From Deltaproteobacteria bacterium (lineage in GTDB: Bacteria > Desulfobacterota > JAFDIG01), in contig JAFDIG010000083.1 in the NCBI GenBank assembly GCA_019308145.1, positions 1 to 8,373 on the forward strand: a DNA stretch of 8,373 nt, read 5' to 3'. Positions 1 to 6,370 of the stretch are shown here, piece by piece. Every line of letters starts with the position of its first letter. Position 1 is the first letter of the stretch. The position numbers and the translations under genes are program-made. Under the pieces are notes generated by a model. That model was not told the origin of the DNA, did not search any database, and saw nothing but the letters and a program-made list of their open reading frames with translations.

Positions 1-1
1 G

Positions 2-229
2 GTTTCAAAAAAATATATTATATTAATTGAACATAGTATGCCAAAAAATCCTATTCACAAATGGCTAATGAAATATATAGAGGCATTTGAAAAAAGCTAT
101 TATTATCAATTTCTTTCTCAGGATTTAAGAAAATGGTTTAAAGATAACTCTTTAATCATCGAGAATGAAATAAACCTTGATGGAACAAATATTTTTCTAT
201 TAAAAAAAGGTCATACCAATGAAAGATAA
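2..229 (+). CDS. C-terminal end of a class I SAM-dependent methyltransferase (5' end outside window)
   Basis: The reading frame is open to the left edge, so this is the 3' end of a longer gene and not a 63-residue protein starting at the ATG at 38. The visible 75 residues read as the tail of a Methyltransf_11/UbiE-like fold: a beta strand ending in IEHSMP (usual pattern 'lvivEh..P.n'), a helix with aromatic residues (FEKSYYYQFLSQDL), then WFKDNSLIIENEINLDG and a final strand IFLLKK. In such enzymes this part closes the sheet and shapes the acceptor pocket, while the SAM-binding glycine loop lies upstream, outside the window. The last 11 nt overlap the PAC2 gene, which suggests coupled translation. 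The acceptor is unknown; a quinone or lipid methyltransferase would fit the nearby prenyltransferase, but that is inference. The family call rests on pattern recognition of a short tail. Confidence 0.6.
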   Translation, partial: VSKKYIILIEHSMPKNPIHKWLMKYIEAFEKSYYYQFLSQDLRKWFKDNSLIIENEINLDGTNIFLLKKGHTNER

Positions 230-1091
230 AATAAAATTTTTTGAAAAACCTAAATTAAAATCACCAACAATTATTGCTGGATTTGAGGGCTGGCCAAATG
301 CAGGAGAAGTCTCAACAGGAACTCTTAAGTATTTGATAAAAAGCCTTAACCCTAAACCTTTAGCATCTATGAAAATAGATGATTTTTTCTCATATCACTC
401 TAAAAGACCAACTGTAAAAGTAGAAAGGGGGAAAATTATAGAAATAGTAAAAGCTAAAAATAATTTTTTCTACTGGATAAACCAAAATGGAAACAGAGAC
501 GTTATTCTATTCATGGGAACTGAACCTCATCTAAAATGGGAATACTTTATTGATATATTCCTTAAAGTTTGTGAAGAAATGAAAGTAAAACAGATTATTA
601 CTATAGGAGGAACTACCGACAACATAACTCATGAAGAAGAGATGATATCTGCTTTAGCAACTGATGAGAAAGATATCAAATTTTTAGATGAAATTGGAAT
701 CAGCCCTATAGATTATTATGGTCCAACATCAATCCATTCTATGATTATAACAACGAGTAAAGAAAAAGGTTTTTCTTCTATTAGCTTATGGGGACATGTT
801 CCTTTTTACATAAAAGGATCTAATTTTAGAGTTTATAGAAAAATGATCGATATTCTACAAAAACTTACAGGCTTTTATATAAACACTACTGATCTTGAGA
901 TGGCTTGGCAACGAGTAAAAAAACAGATAGATTTGCTTATTGAAAAAAATCCTGAATTAAAACAATATATTGAAGCAATAAAAAAAGGTGGAAAAGGAGA
1001 AAAGCCAACCAAAGAAAATGAATTAAAAGGGGAAGTCATAAGGATTGATGAATTTTTAAAAAGTAAAGAAGAACCTGAAAAAGATGATTAA
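219..1091 (+). CDS. PAC2 family protein
   Basis: This 290-residue protein resembles the PAC2 (proteasome assembly chaperone 2, DUF75) family, which in bacteria lacking a proteasome has no settled function. Family hallmarks are the N-terminal strand and glycine turn GFEGWPNAGEVSTG (residues 21-34), the strand RDVILFMGTEPHLKW (93-107), IITIGGTTDN (126-135) and YYGPTSIHSMI (167-177), followed by SLWGHVPFYI (189-198). The C-terminal third (about 205-255) is helical, with AWQRVKKQIDLLIEKNPEL typical of the family. The last 35 residues are a charged, probably disordered tail. It starts inside the end of the methyltransferase gene, with AAAGG at 206-210 placed 8 nt before the ATG. Its stop overlaps the stop of the convergent ispH-ubiA gene. 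No signal peptide or membrane segment is seen, so it should be cytoplasmic. The family call is fairly safe; the role is unknown. Confidence 0.85.
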   Translation: MKDKIKFFEKPKLKSPTIIAGFEGWPNAGEVSTGTLKYLIKSLNPKPLASMKIDDFFSYHSKRPTVKVERGKIIEIVKAKNNFFYWINQNGNRDVILFMGTEPHLKWEYFIDIFLKVCEEMKVKQIITIGGTTDNITHEEEMISALATDEKDIKFLDEIGISPIDYYGPTSIHSMIITTSKEKGFSSISLWGHVPFYIKGSNFRVYRKMIDILQKLTGFYINTTDLEMAWQRVKKQIDLLIEKNPELKQYIEAIKKGGKGEKPTKENELKGEVIRIDEFLKSKEEPEKDD

Positions 1092-2827
1092 AACATTAAA
1101 AAAAGAGCAATAAAACCCATTAAATAAAAAGCTATATCAATAAAAAACTCAAGCGAATAAGTATACCAAAAAGGATTAGAAAAGGATGCAAAGACAAGCA
1201 AAGCGAGATACCCTATTGGTGCTAAAAAGAAAATAGCATGAACAGGAAATATAAAAGAAGAAGCAGATAAAAGAAATAGAAATATTGACAAAAAAAGAAT
1301 AGTCATAGTTATCAACAATTTGCTTCTTTTCTCCCCCAGCACAATAGGAAATGTCTCTTTACCAACAATTAAATCCCCCTGAATATCACGCATATCAAAG
1401 GTAGCAGTCCTAATAAAAGCAACCAAAAACATTACAATAAATGTTGATAATTGTTTTATGGAAAAATCGCCTCCATAATGAAGATATGGAATAAATGTGA
1501 TGATAGCTCCCCAACCAATAGCAGTAAATAATGTCTTAGAACCAGGTATTTCCTTTATTTTTGAAAACCCTATTTTTTTTACCCAACTTGATGGAATAAA
1601 TGGAAAATTATAGCCAAGCCCTATAACAACAGCTGCAAAAAGAAACAAAAAAGGATTAAAACTCAAATAAAATCTCGCAAAAAAAAGAATCATAACAATA
1701 ACAATAAGACTAAAGATAATTAAAACTTTTCCATATCTTTCGTAAAACTCTCTTCTTGCGGGATCATTGAATTTAATTGCATCTATATCAGTAAGCCTGT
1801 TTATTAAATGCATAGAAAAGATATAACCAAAGGCAATAAAAAAAAATGGTAGGCGAAATAAAAACCCTTGAAGAAAACAAGATACAAAGGTAAGCATACC
1901 TGCTGCACCAGCAATAAAGATATTACTTTTAACCAAAAAGTTTCTGAACCTTTTGATCCATATAAAAAAAGAGGATTCCCTACCTTTTATCTTTTCAAGC
2001 TTTTCAACAACTTGACTTATAACCCAATTTGGAGTGGAAGCACCAGCGGTTACACCTACAATAGAAAGATTTTTTAACCTTTCCTCTTTAATCTCTTTTT
2101 CTGATTCTATATGATAAGCATTTACACCTGTCTCTTTTGCCACTTCAACTAACCGCCTTGTATTAGCGCTGTTTTTCCCTCCAACAATCACTATTGCATC
2201 AACACCTTTTGCAAGATTCTTTACTTCTCTCTGTCTTTTATGTGTTGAATCACAAATTGTGTTAAAAACAGATACCTCTGAAAATTTTCTTTTGATTTCG
2301 TTTTGGATTTGATTAAAAAATTCTTCATTTTGAGTAGTCTGAGCAACAACTGTTATAGGTTCGTTAGTTGGGATCAATGATAACTTCTCAAAACTGTCAA
2401 CAGCTAATACATTTTTACCAGCAGAACCCATAAGGCCTTTAACCTCTGGGTGATTAGGATCCCCTATTATCACAATAAAACGACCTCTTTCTGCTTCCTT
2501 TTTAATAATAGCATGCACTTTTGCTACTTTTGGGCATGTAGCATCAATTATTTGAGCGCCTTGCCTGTGTATTATTTCTTTTACATCAGGTGGAACTCCA
2601 TGTGCTCTAATTACTACTCTGCCTTTCTTTGGTATTTTTAAAGGATCATCTATTATCTCTATCCCCTTTTCCTTCAAAAGGGAAAGAACTTGAGGATTAT
2701 GAATCAATGGACCAAATGTAAAAAGTTTGCCATTTTTTTTGTTGGAGGCAGATAAAACTATGTTTACAGCTCTCCTCACTCCCATGCAAAAACCACTTGC
2801 TCTTGCAATCTTAACTCTCATAATCAT
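1088..2827 (-). CDS. ispH: Fusion protein: IspH (HMBPP reductase) + UbiA-like prenyltransferase
   Basis: Residues 3 to about 280 form a complete IspH, the [4Fe-4S] enzyme that reduces HMBPP to IPP and DMAPP in the MEP pathway. All three cluster cysteines are present (C14 in SGFCMGVRRA, C98 in DATCPKV, C192 in TICDST). Substrate-pocket residues are also present: H43, H76, H126 and E128 (HPE), T165, S220 and N222 (NSAN), S264 (AGASTP). After a short linker, residues about 300-579 form nine membrane segments of the UbiA type (roughly 302-321, 322-341, 367-387, 391-410, 432-449, 459-477, 503-521, 526-549, 558-579). The second aspartate motif is intact (D478, D481, D485 in DMRDIQGD). The first is altered, NRLTDIDAI at 343-351. 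A normal IspH ends near 280-320 residues, and the frame crosses the junction without a stop. Start could be M1 or M3; M3 (MRVKIARASGFC) matches IspH N-termini better. The IspH call is very safe; the prenyl acceptor is unknown. Confidence 0.93.
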   Translation of the reverse strand: MIMRVKIARASGFCMGVRRAVNIVLSASNKKNGKLFTFGPLIHNPQVLSLLKEKGIEIIDDPLKIPKKGRVVIRAHGVPPDVKEIIHRQGAQIIDATCPKVAKVHAIIKKEAERGRFIVIIGDPNHPEVKGLMGSAGKNVLAVDSFEKLSLIPTNEPITVVAQTTQNEEFFNQIQNEIKRKFSEVSVFNTICDSTHKRQREVKNLAKGVDAIVIVGGKNSANTRRLVEVAKETGVNAYHIESEKEIKEERLKNLSIVGVTAGASTPNWVISQVVEKLEKIKGRESSFFIWIKRFRNFLVKSNIFIAGAAGMLTFVSCFLQGFLFRLPFFFIAFGYIFSMHLINRLTDIDAIKFNDPARREFYERYGKVLIIFSLIVIVMILFFARFYLSFNPFLFLFAAVVIGLGYNFPFIPSSWVKKIGFSKIKEIPGSKTLFTAIGWGAIITFIPYLHYGGDFSIKQLSTFIVMFLVAFIRTATFDMRDIQGDLIVGKETFPIVLGEKRSKLLITMTILFLSIFLFLLSASSFIFPVHAIFFLAPIGYLALLVFASFSNPFWYTYSLEFFIDIAFYLMGFIALFLMF

Positions 2828-2830
2828 TAA

Positions 2831-2857
2831 ATTATACCACTAACAGATTTGTGTCAA
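2831..2857 (-). promoter_or_regulatory. Sigma70-type promoter abutting the ispH-ubiA start codon
   Basis: Read on the minus strand, TTGACA (2857-2852) is followed after 15 bp by TATAAT (2836-2831). Both hexamers match consensus, though the spacer is shorter than the usual 16-18 bp. Transcription would start near 2825, that is at the first ATG (2827-2825) or 3-6 nt before the second in-frame ATG (2821-2819). No Shine-Dalgarno sequence precedes either ATG, which agrees with a leaderless or nearly leaderless message. Confidence 0.6.
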
Positions 2858-2892
2858 TAAATATAAAAATAAGGATTTACTTAAAAATTCAC

Positions 2893-2919
2893 TTGACATT
2901 ATTTGACCAATATTATAGT
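2893..2919 (+). promoter_or_regulatory. Promoter-like block P1 upstream of TRAP operon
   Basis: TTGACA at 2893-2898 is followed after 15 bp by TATAGT (2914-2919). The -35 is perfect, the -10 is moderate and the spacer is short. It lies in a 16-bp block (2883-2898) repeated with a one-base gap at 2989-3003. Transcription from here would start near 2926. It would include the possible small membrane peptide at 3024-3149 and give the TAXI gene a leader of about 280 nt. The spacer length equals that of the minus-strand ispH promoter, which supports the reading. Confidence 0.45.
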
Positions 2920-2997
2920 GTAATAAATACTTCATAAAAAATTTTTGTTGGAAGATTTTCATAATTTATTCTTGAAGTTCACTATCTGAAAAATTAC

Positions 2998-3024
2998 TTG
3001 ACAACTATTGTAATATAATATTAT
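2998..3024 (+). promoter_or_regulatory. Promoter-like block P2 upstream of TRAP operon
   Basis: A perfect TTGACA (2998-3003) sits in the second copy of the AAAAATT(C)ACTTGACA block. With a 15-bp spacer the -10 would be TATTAT (3019-3024). A better hexamer, TATAAT at 3014-3019, is only 10 bp away and so cannot pair with this -35. The AT-only palindrome TAATATAATATTA (3011-3023) overlaps the -10 area. If used, transcription would begin near 3031, inside the possible small peptide gene, leaving a TAXI leader of about 180 nt. Confidence 0.4.
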
Positions 3025-3149
3025 TGAAAAAGAATAAAAAAAGAACGGTATTTTATTTTCTTTCGTATTTTTTATTATGCTTAGCAATTATTGGTTTAGG
3101 AATTTTTATGGATAAAGTGATAAAAAGGAAGGAGGTGAAGAATAATTAA
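3024..3149 (+). CDS. Possible small single-helix membrane peptide (41 residues)
   Basis: An open frame from a TTG codon at 3024 to TAA at 3147-3149 encodes 41 residues with a clear layout. A basic N-terminus (KKNKKR) is followed by about 22 apolar residues (TVFYFLSYFLLCLAIIGLGIFM) and a basic C-terminus (DKVIKRKEVKNN). That is the pattern of a one-pass inner-membrane peptide. Against it, there is no ATG before residue 29 and no Shine-Dalgarno sequence before the TTG. AT-rich DNA also readily yields F/I/L/K-rich frames. The frame is open back to 2976, so an upstream non-ATG start is possible. Only promoter P1 could transcribe it whole. Standing just before a TRAP binding-protein gene, it might be a small transporter-associated peptide or a leader peptide; both are guesses. 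I recognise no family. Confidence 0.35.
   Translation: MKKNKKRTVFYFLSYFLLCLAIIGLGIFMDKVIKRKEVKNN
3129..3138 (+). promoter_or_regulatory. Orphan, near-perfect Shine-Dalgarno sequence
   Basis: AAGGAGGTGA is a ten-base match to the end of typical bacterial 16S rRNA, stronger than any other ribosome binding site in the window. It is not followed by ATG, GTG or TTG at a workable distance; the first candidates are ATA (3142) and ATT (3145). The TAXI start is 71 nt further on and has its own site, AGGGGGG at 3199-3205. It may mark a leader peptide with a rare start codon, a decayed gene start or a ribosome standby site. Confidence 0.5.
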
Positions 3150-3209
3150 GTTAAAGGTTAAAACTCAAACATTTTTAAACTATCAAAATCCAAACAGTAG
3201 GGGGGAAAA

Positions 3210-4202
3210 ATGAAAAAATTTTCTTTAGTAACTTTAATTGTAATCGTAACAGCTTTTATCTTCACATTTACGCTTTCAACTCCACCAACAGCTCATGCTA
3301 AAAAATTAACCTTTGTTACAATAGGAACAGGTGGAGTAACAGGGGTCTACTATCCAACCGGGGGCGCCATCAGTAAGATTGTAAACAAAAAAAGGAATAA
3401 GTATCATCTTAAGGTTACAGTAGAGTCCACTGGTGGATCGGTCTTCAACGTCAATGCAGTTATGGCAGGGGATCTTGAATTTGGTATCGTTCAATCAGAC
3501 CGTCAATATCAAGCCTGGCATGGATTAAAGGAATGGAAAGATAAAGGTCCACAAAAGGATCTTCGTGCAATTTGCAGTTTTCATCCTGAATCAATCACTT
3601 TAGTCGCTGGAGATGACACAGGAATATGGAAGGTAGAAGATTTAAGAGGTAAGCATGTAAACATTGGAAATCCAGGATCTGGTCAGAGGCAAAACTCCAT
3701 TGATATCTTAGAATATAAAGGGATTGATTATAAAAAGGATCTAAAAGCAGAAGGATTAAAAGCTGCTGAAGCTCCTAAGATGCTTCAAGATGGGCGTATC
3801 GATGCTTTCTTCTATACTGTTGGTCATCCAAGTGGTGCTATAAAAGAGGCTACTTCAGGAAGAAGAAAGGTTCACTTTGTCCCTATCACTGGCATTGAAG
3901 GCCTTTTGAAAAAATATCCTTACTATGCAAAGGCTTTTATTCCTATCAAATTCTATCCTATGGCTTCTAATAAAAAAGATGTACCAACCTTTGGTGTAAA
4001 AGCAACTTTCGTTACATCAGCAAAGATTCCTGCATGGATTGTCTATGCTATCACAAAGGAAGTTTTTGATAACTTGGAAGACTTCAAAAAGCTTCATCCT
4101 GCCTATTCAATCTTAACAAAAAAGAATATGCTTGAAGGATTAACCGCTCCATTTCATCCAGGTGCCCTAAAATATTTTAAAGAAGTAGGGTTAATCAAAT
4201 AG
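3210..4202 (+). CDS. TRAP transporter solute-binding protein, TAXI family
   Basis: This 330-residue protein is the periplasmic receptor of a TAXI-type TRAP transporter. A signal peptide is plain: KK, an apolar stretch at 5-22, and cleavage after AHA at residue 30. The mature protein opens with the family signature TFVTIGTGGVTGVYYPTGGA (34-53), followed by VESTGGSVFNVNAVMAGDLEFGIVQSD (71-97). Later blocks are GKHVNIGNPGSGQR (147-160), DGRIDAFFYTVGHPSGAI (194-211) and the C-terminal FHPGALKYFKEVGL. Its length is normal for the family. AGGAGG-like AGGGGGG lies 4 nt before the ATG. The family delivers organic anions or amino acids to a Na+ or H+ driven permease; glutamate or glutamine was seen in the Thermus homologue, but the ligand here cannot be inferred. 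A terminator-like hairpin after the stop separates it from the permease gene. Confidence 0.95.
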   Translation: MKKFSLVTLIVIVTAFIFTFTLSTPPTAHAKKLTFVTIGTGGVTGVYYPTGGAISKIVNKKRNKYHLKVTVESTGGSVFNVNAVMAGDLEFGIVQSDRQYQAWHGLKEWKDKGPQKDLRAICSFHPESITLVAGDDTGIWKVEDLRGKHVNIGNPGSGQRQNSIDILEYKGIDYKKDLKAEGLKAAEAPKMLQDGRIDAFFYTVGHPSGAIKEATSGRRKVHFVPITGIEGLLKKYPYYAKAFIPIKFYPMASNKKDVPTFGVKATFVTSAKIPAWIVYAITKEVFDNLEDFKKLHPAYSILTKKNMLEGLTAPFHPGALKYFKEVGLIK

Positions 4203-4217
4203 GAACTCAAATAAAAG

Positions 4218-4255
4218 ATGCGGGGCTAATTAAAGATTTTGCCCCGCATTTTTTT
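4218..4255 (+). terminator. Intercistronic hairpin with U-tract between binding-protein and permease genes
   Basis: ATGCGGGGC (4218-4226) pairs perfectly with GCCCCGCAT (4241-4249) across a 14-nt loop, and the T-run covers 4249-4255. This is the form of a rho-independent terminator, yet the permease ATG follows only 13 nt later with its own GGAG (4258-4261). The likely role is partial termination, or protection of the upstream message 3' end, so that the binding protein exceeds the permease in amount. Confidence 0.85.
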
Positions 4256-4268
4256 ATGGAGATAAACT

Positions 4269-6335
4269 ATGAGCGATGTCGAAAAAAAGGAAACAACTGA
4301 AGGTGTAGAGGCTGCCAGAAGGATAGCCGAAGAGGCAGAAGCTGGTGCCAAAAAAGTAAAAGGTTATTATGCAAAATGGTTCATACCTGTAATTGCTGCC
4401 AGCTGGTCTTTATTCCAGTTAGCCCTTCCCTCTGTACTAATACTGAATGCTGTTTATATAAGGGCAATCCATTTAGCATTTGCTATAACATTAGTTTATC
4501 TAAGTTATCCTATGTTCAAAAAACCAAAAAGAGGGAAAATTTTAGGGTATTTATCTGCCAGGGATCGTTTTACATTATTAGATTATACTTTAGCTATAGC
4601 AGCATGTATAGCTGCTCTTTACCTTGCATTTGATTATGCAGGTATAAGCGGGCGTCAGGGTTCTCCTTTGCCCAGAGATGTTGTTTTCGGTTTTGCTTTG
4701 ATTATATTCCTTTTAGAAGCAGCAAGAAGATCATTAGGACCTGCCTTAAGTGTTGTTGCAACCATATTTATTTTATATAGTTTTTATGGGCCATATATGC
4801 CAGATATTATTGCTTTTAAAGGAGTATCAGTATATCGATTTGTTGGTCAAATCACTATGAGTACTGAAGGGATATATGGTATACCCCTTGACGTATCAGC
4901 AACAATCGTCTTCCTATTTGTTCTTTTTGGCTCAATGCTGGATAGGGCTGGCGCAGGAAAATATTTTGTTGATTTGGCATTCTCTCTGCTCGGAACATTT
5001 AAAGGTGGTCCTGCAAAGGCAGCGGTATTAGCTAGTGGACTTACTGGCCTTGTTTCAGGATCCAGCATCGCAAATGTTGTAACTACAGGAACCTTCACTA
5101 TCCCTTTGATGAAAAGTGTTGGCTATCCCCCTCATAAAGCTGGTGCTGTTGAAGTTGCATGCAGTACCAATGGACAACTTATGCCTCCAATTATGGGAGC
5201 AGCTGCTTTTATCATAGCTGAATATTGTAATATACCATATATCCAAGTGGTTCGCGCTGCTTTCGTACCAGCTATTATTTCATATATTGCTTTAATGTAT
5301 ATCACCCACTTAGAAGCATCAAAGTTAGGATTAAAAGGACTTTCAAGGGATCAACTTCCAAATTTTTTTAAGACATTTATAAGAGGAATCCATTATATTA
5401 TTCCTTTAGTTTTTCTTGTTTATGAATTGGTAATTTTAAGACATTCTCCTGAGTTAGCAGCATTTAGGGCAATAATAATTTTAGCTATATTAATTCTTAT
5501 CCGAAATCCAATTGCTTCTTACTTAAGAAAAGAACCAATAAGAAAAGGTTTTCTTTTAGGTATAAAACAGATTATAGAGGCATTAGTTGCTGGTGGAAAA
5601 AATATGATGGGAATTGGTGTTGCTGTGTCTGCTGCCGGTATTATCGTTGGGGTAGTTACAATGGGATTAGGAGGCATTATCACAGAAGCTATTGATGTGA
5701 TTGCTCGTGGAAATCTTATCGCCATCTTACTTCTTACAGCTTTTGCAAGCCTAATTTTAGGTATGGGACTACCAACAACAGCAAACTATATTGTTATGGC
5801 ATCCTTAACAGCTCCTGTTATCGTTACTCTGGGAGCTAAATCAGGATTAGTTGTGCCATTGATTGCAGCTCATCTTTTTGTATTTTTCTTTGGAATATTA
5901 GCAGATGATACCCCTCCTGTTGGTTTGGCTGCTTTTGCTGCATCTGCAATAGCAAAAAGTCCACCTATTCCAACAGGTATTCAAGGATTTATGTATGATA
6001 TAAGGACTGCGATACTTCCTTTTATGTTTATCTTTAATACCGATCTATTGTTAATAAATGTTCACTCGATAACTCATGTTGCCTGGATCTTTTTTACTGG
6101 CATTATAGCAATGTTTGCTTTTGCTGCAGCAACCCAACGTTATTTTATCACAAAAACCAAATGGTATGAAAGCATACTTCTTCTTGGTGTAACCTTTTTA
6201 ATCCTTAGGCCTGACTACATGGTTAATAAATTCCATCTCGCTAAAAATCTCAAATTCTTAATTACAGGTGGAGGACTTGTTTTGTATGGCTTAATCTTTT
6301 TAATCCAAAAAGGTAGGATTAAATTTGCAAAATAA
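4269..6335 (+). CDS. TRAP transporter permease, fused 4TM/12TM (DctQM) type
   Basis: This 688-residue inner-membrane protein combines the small (DctQ, 4TM) and large (DctM, 12TM) TRAP subunits, as is usual for TAXI systems. A charged, helical cytoplasmic N-terminus (1-35) precedes the membrane part. DctQ-like helices lie at roughly 37-55, 63-82, 105-122 and 136-150. Core motifs of the DctM part are LVSGSSIANVVTTGTFTIPL (261-280), STNGQLMPPIMGAAAF (299-314), GMGLPTTANYIVM (498-510) and ADDTPPVGLAAFAASAIAKSP (545-565). The paired, inverted GSS and LPTTAN segments are the hairpins expected around the substrate and Na+ sites of the elevator mechanism. GGAG at 4258-4261 sits 7 nt before the ATG. 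It partners the TAXI protein encoded upstream and is followed after 35 nt by the UspA gene. Transport of the bound solute with an ion gradient is well supported by family; the substrate is not. Confidence 0.95.
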   Translation: MSDVEKKETTEGVEAARRIAEEAEAGAKKVKGYYAKWFIPVIAASWSLFQLALPSVLILNAVYIRAIHLAFAITLVYLSYPMFKKPKRGKILGYLSARDRFTLLDYTLAIAACIAALYLAFDYAGISGRQGSPLPRDVVFGFALIIFLLEAARRSLGPALSVVATIFILYSFYGPYMPDIIAFKGVSVYRFVGQITMSTEGIYGIPLDVSATIVFLFVLFGSMLDRAGAGKYFVDLAFSLLGTFKGGPAKAAVLASGLTGLVSGSSIANVVTTGTFTIPLMKSVGYPPHKAGAVEVACSTNGQLMPPIMGAAAFIIAEYCNIPYIQVVRAAFVPAIISYIALMYITHLEASKLGLKGLSRDQLPNFFKTFIRGIHYIIPLVFLVYELVILRHSPELAAFRAIIILAILILIRNPIASYLRKEPIRKGFLLGIKQIIEALVAGGKNMMGIGVAVSAAGIIVGVVTMGLGGIITEAIDVIARGNLIAILLLTAFASLILGMGLPTTANYIVMASLTAPVIVTLGAKSGLVVPLIAAHLFVFFFGILADDTPPVGLAAFAASAIAKSPPIPTGIQGFMYDIRTAILPFMFIFNTDLLLINVHSITHVAWIFFTGIIAMFAFAAATQRYFITKTKWYESILLLGVTFLILRPDYMVNKFHLAKNLKFLITGGGLVLYGLIFLIQKGRIKFAK

Positions 6336-6370
6336 GAAGGGGTGTTTGGAAATAAAAAAGGAGCATATAG

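Noticed and set aside
38..229. Free-standing 63-residue protein starting at ATG 38
   Set aside because: The frame is open to the left edge and the sequence before the ATG continues the methyltransferase pattern, so the ATG is internal.
1868..2641. Plus-strand open frames opposite ispH-ubiA
   Set aside because: They are antisense to conserved IspH and UbiA residues and show no protein-like pattern of their own.
3014..3019. TATAAT as the -10 box paired with TTGACA at 2998-3003
   Set aside because: The 10-bp spacer is too short for sigma70 RNA polymerase.
2828..3209. Riboswitch or structured leader RNA before the TAXI gene
   Set aside because: I found no strong stem, conserved riboswitch core or terminator/antiterminator pair in this AT-rich region.
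4376..5725. Several open frames inside the permease gene in other frames
   Set aside because: They are shadows of a long, well-recognised coding sequence; none shows a family motif or ribosome binding site.
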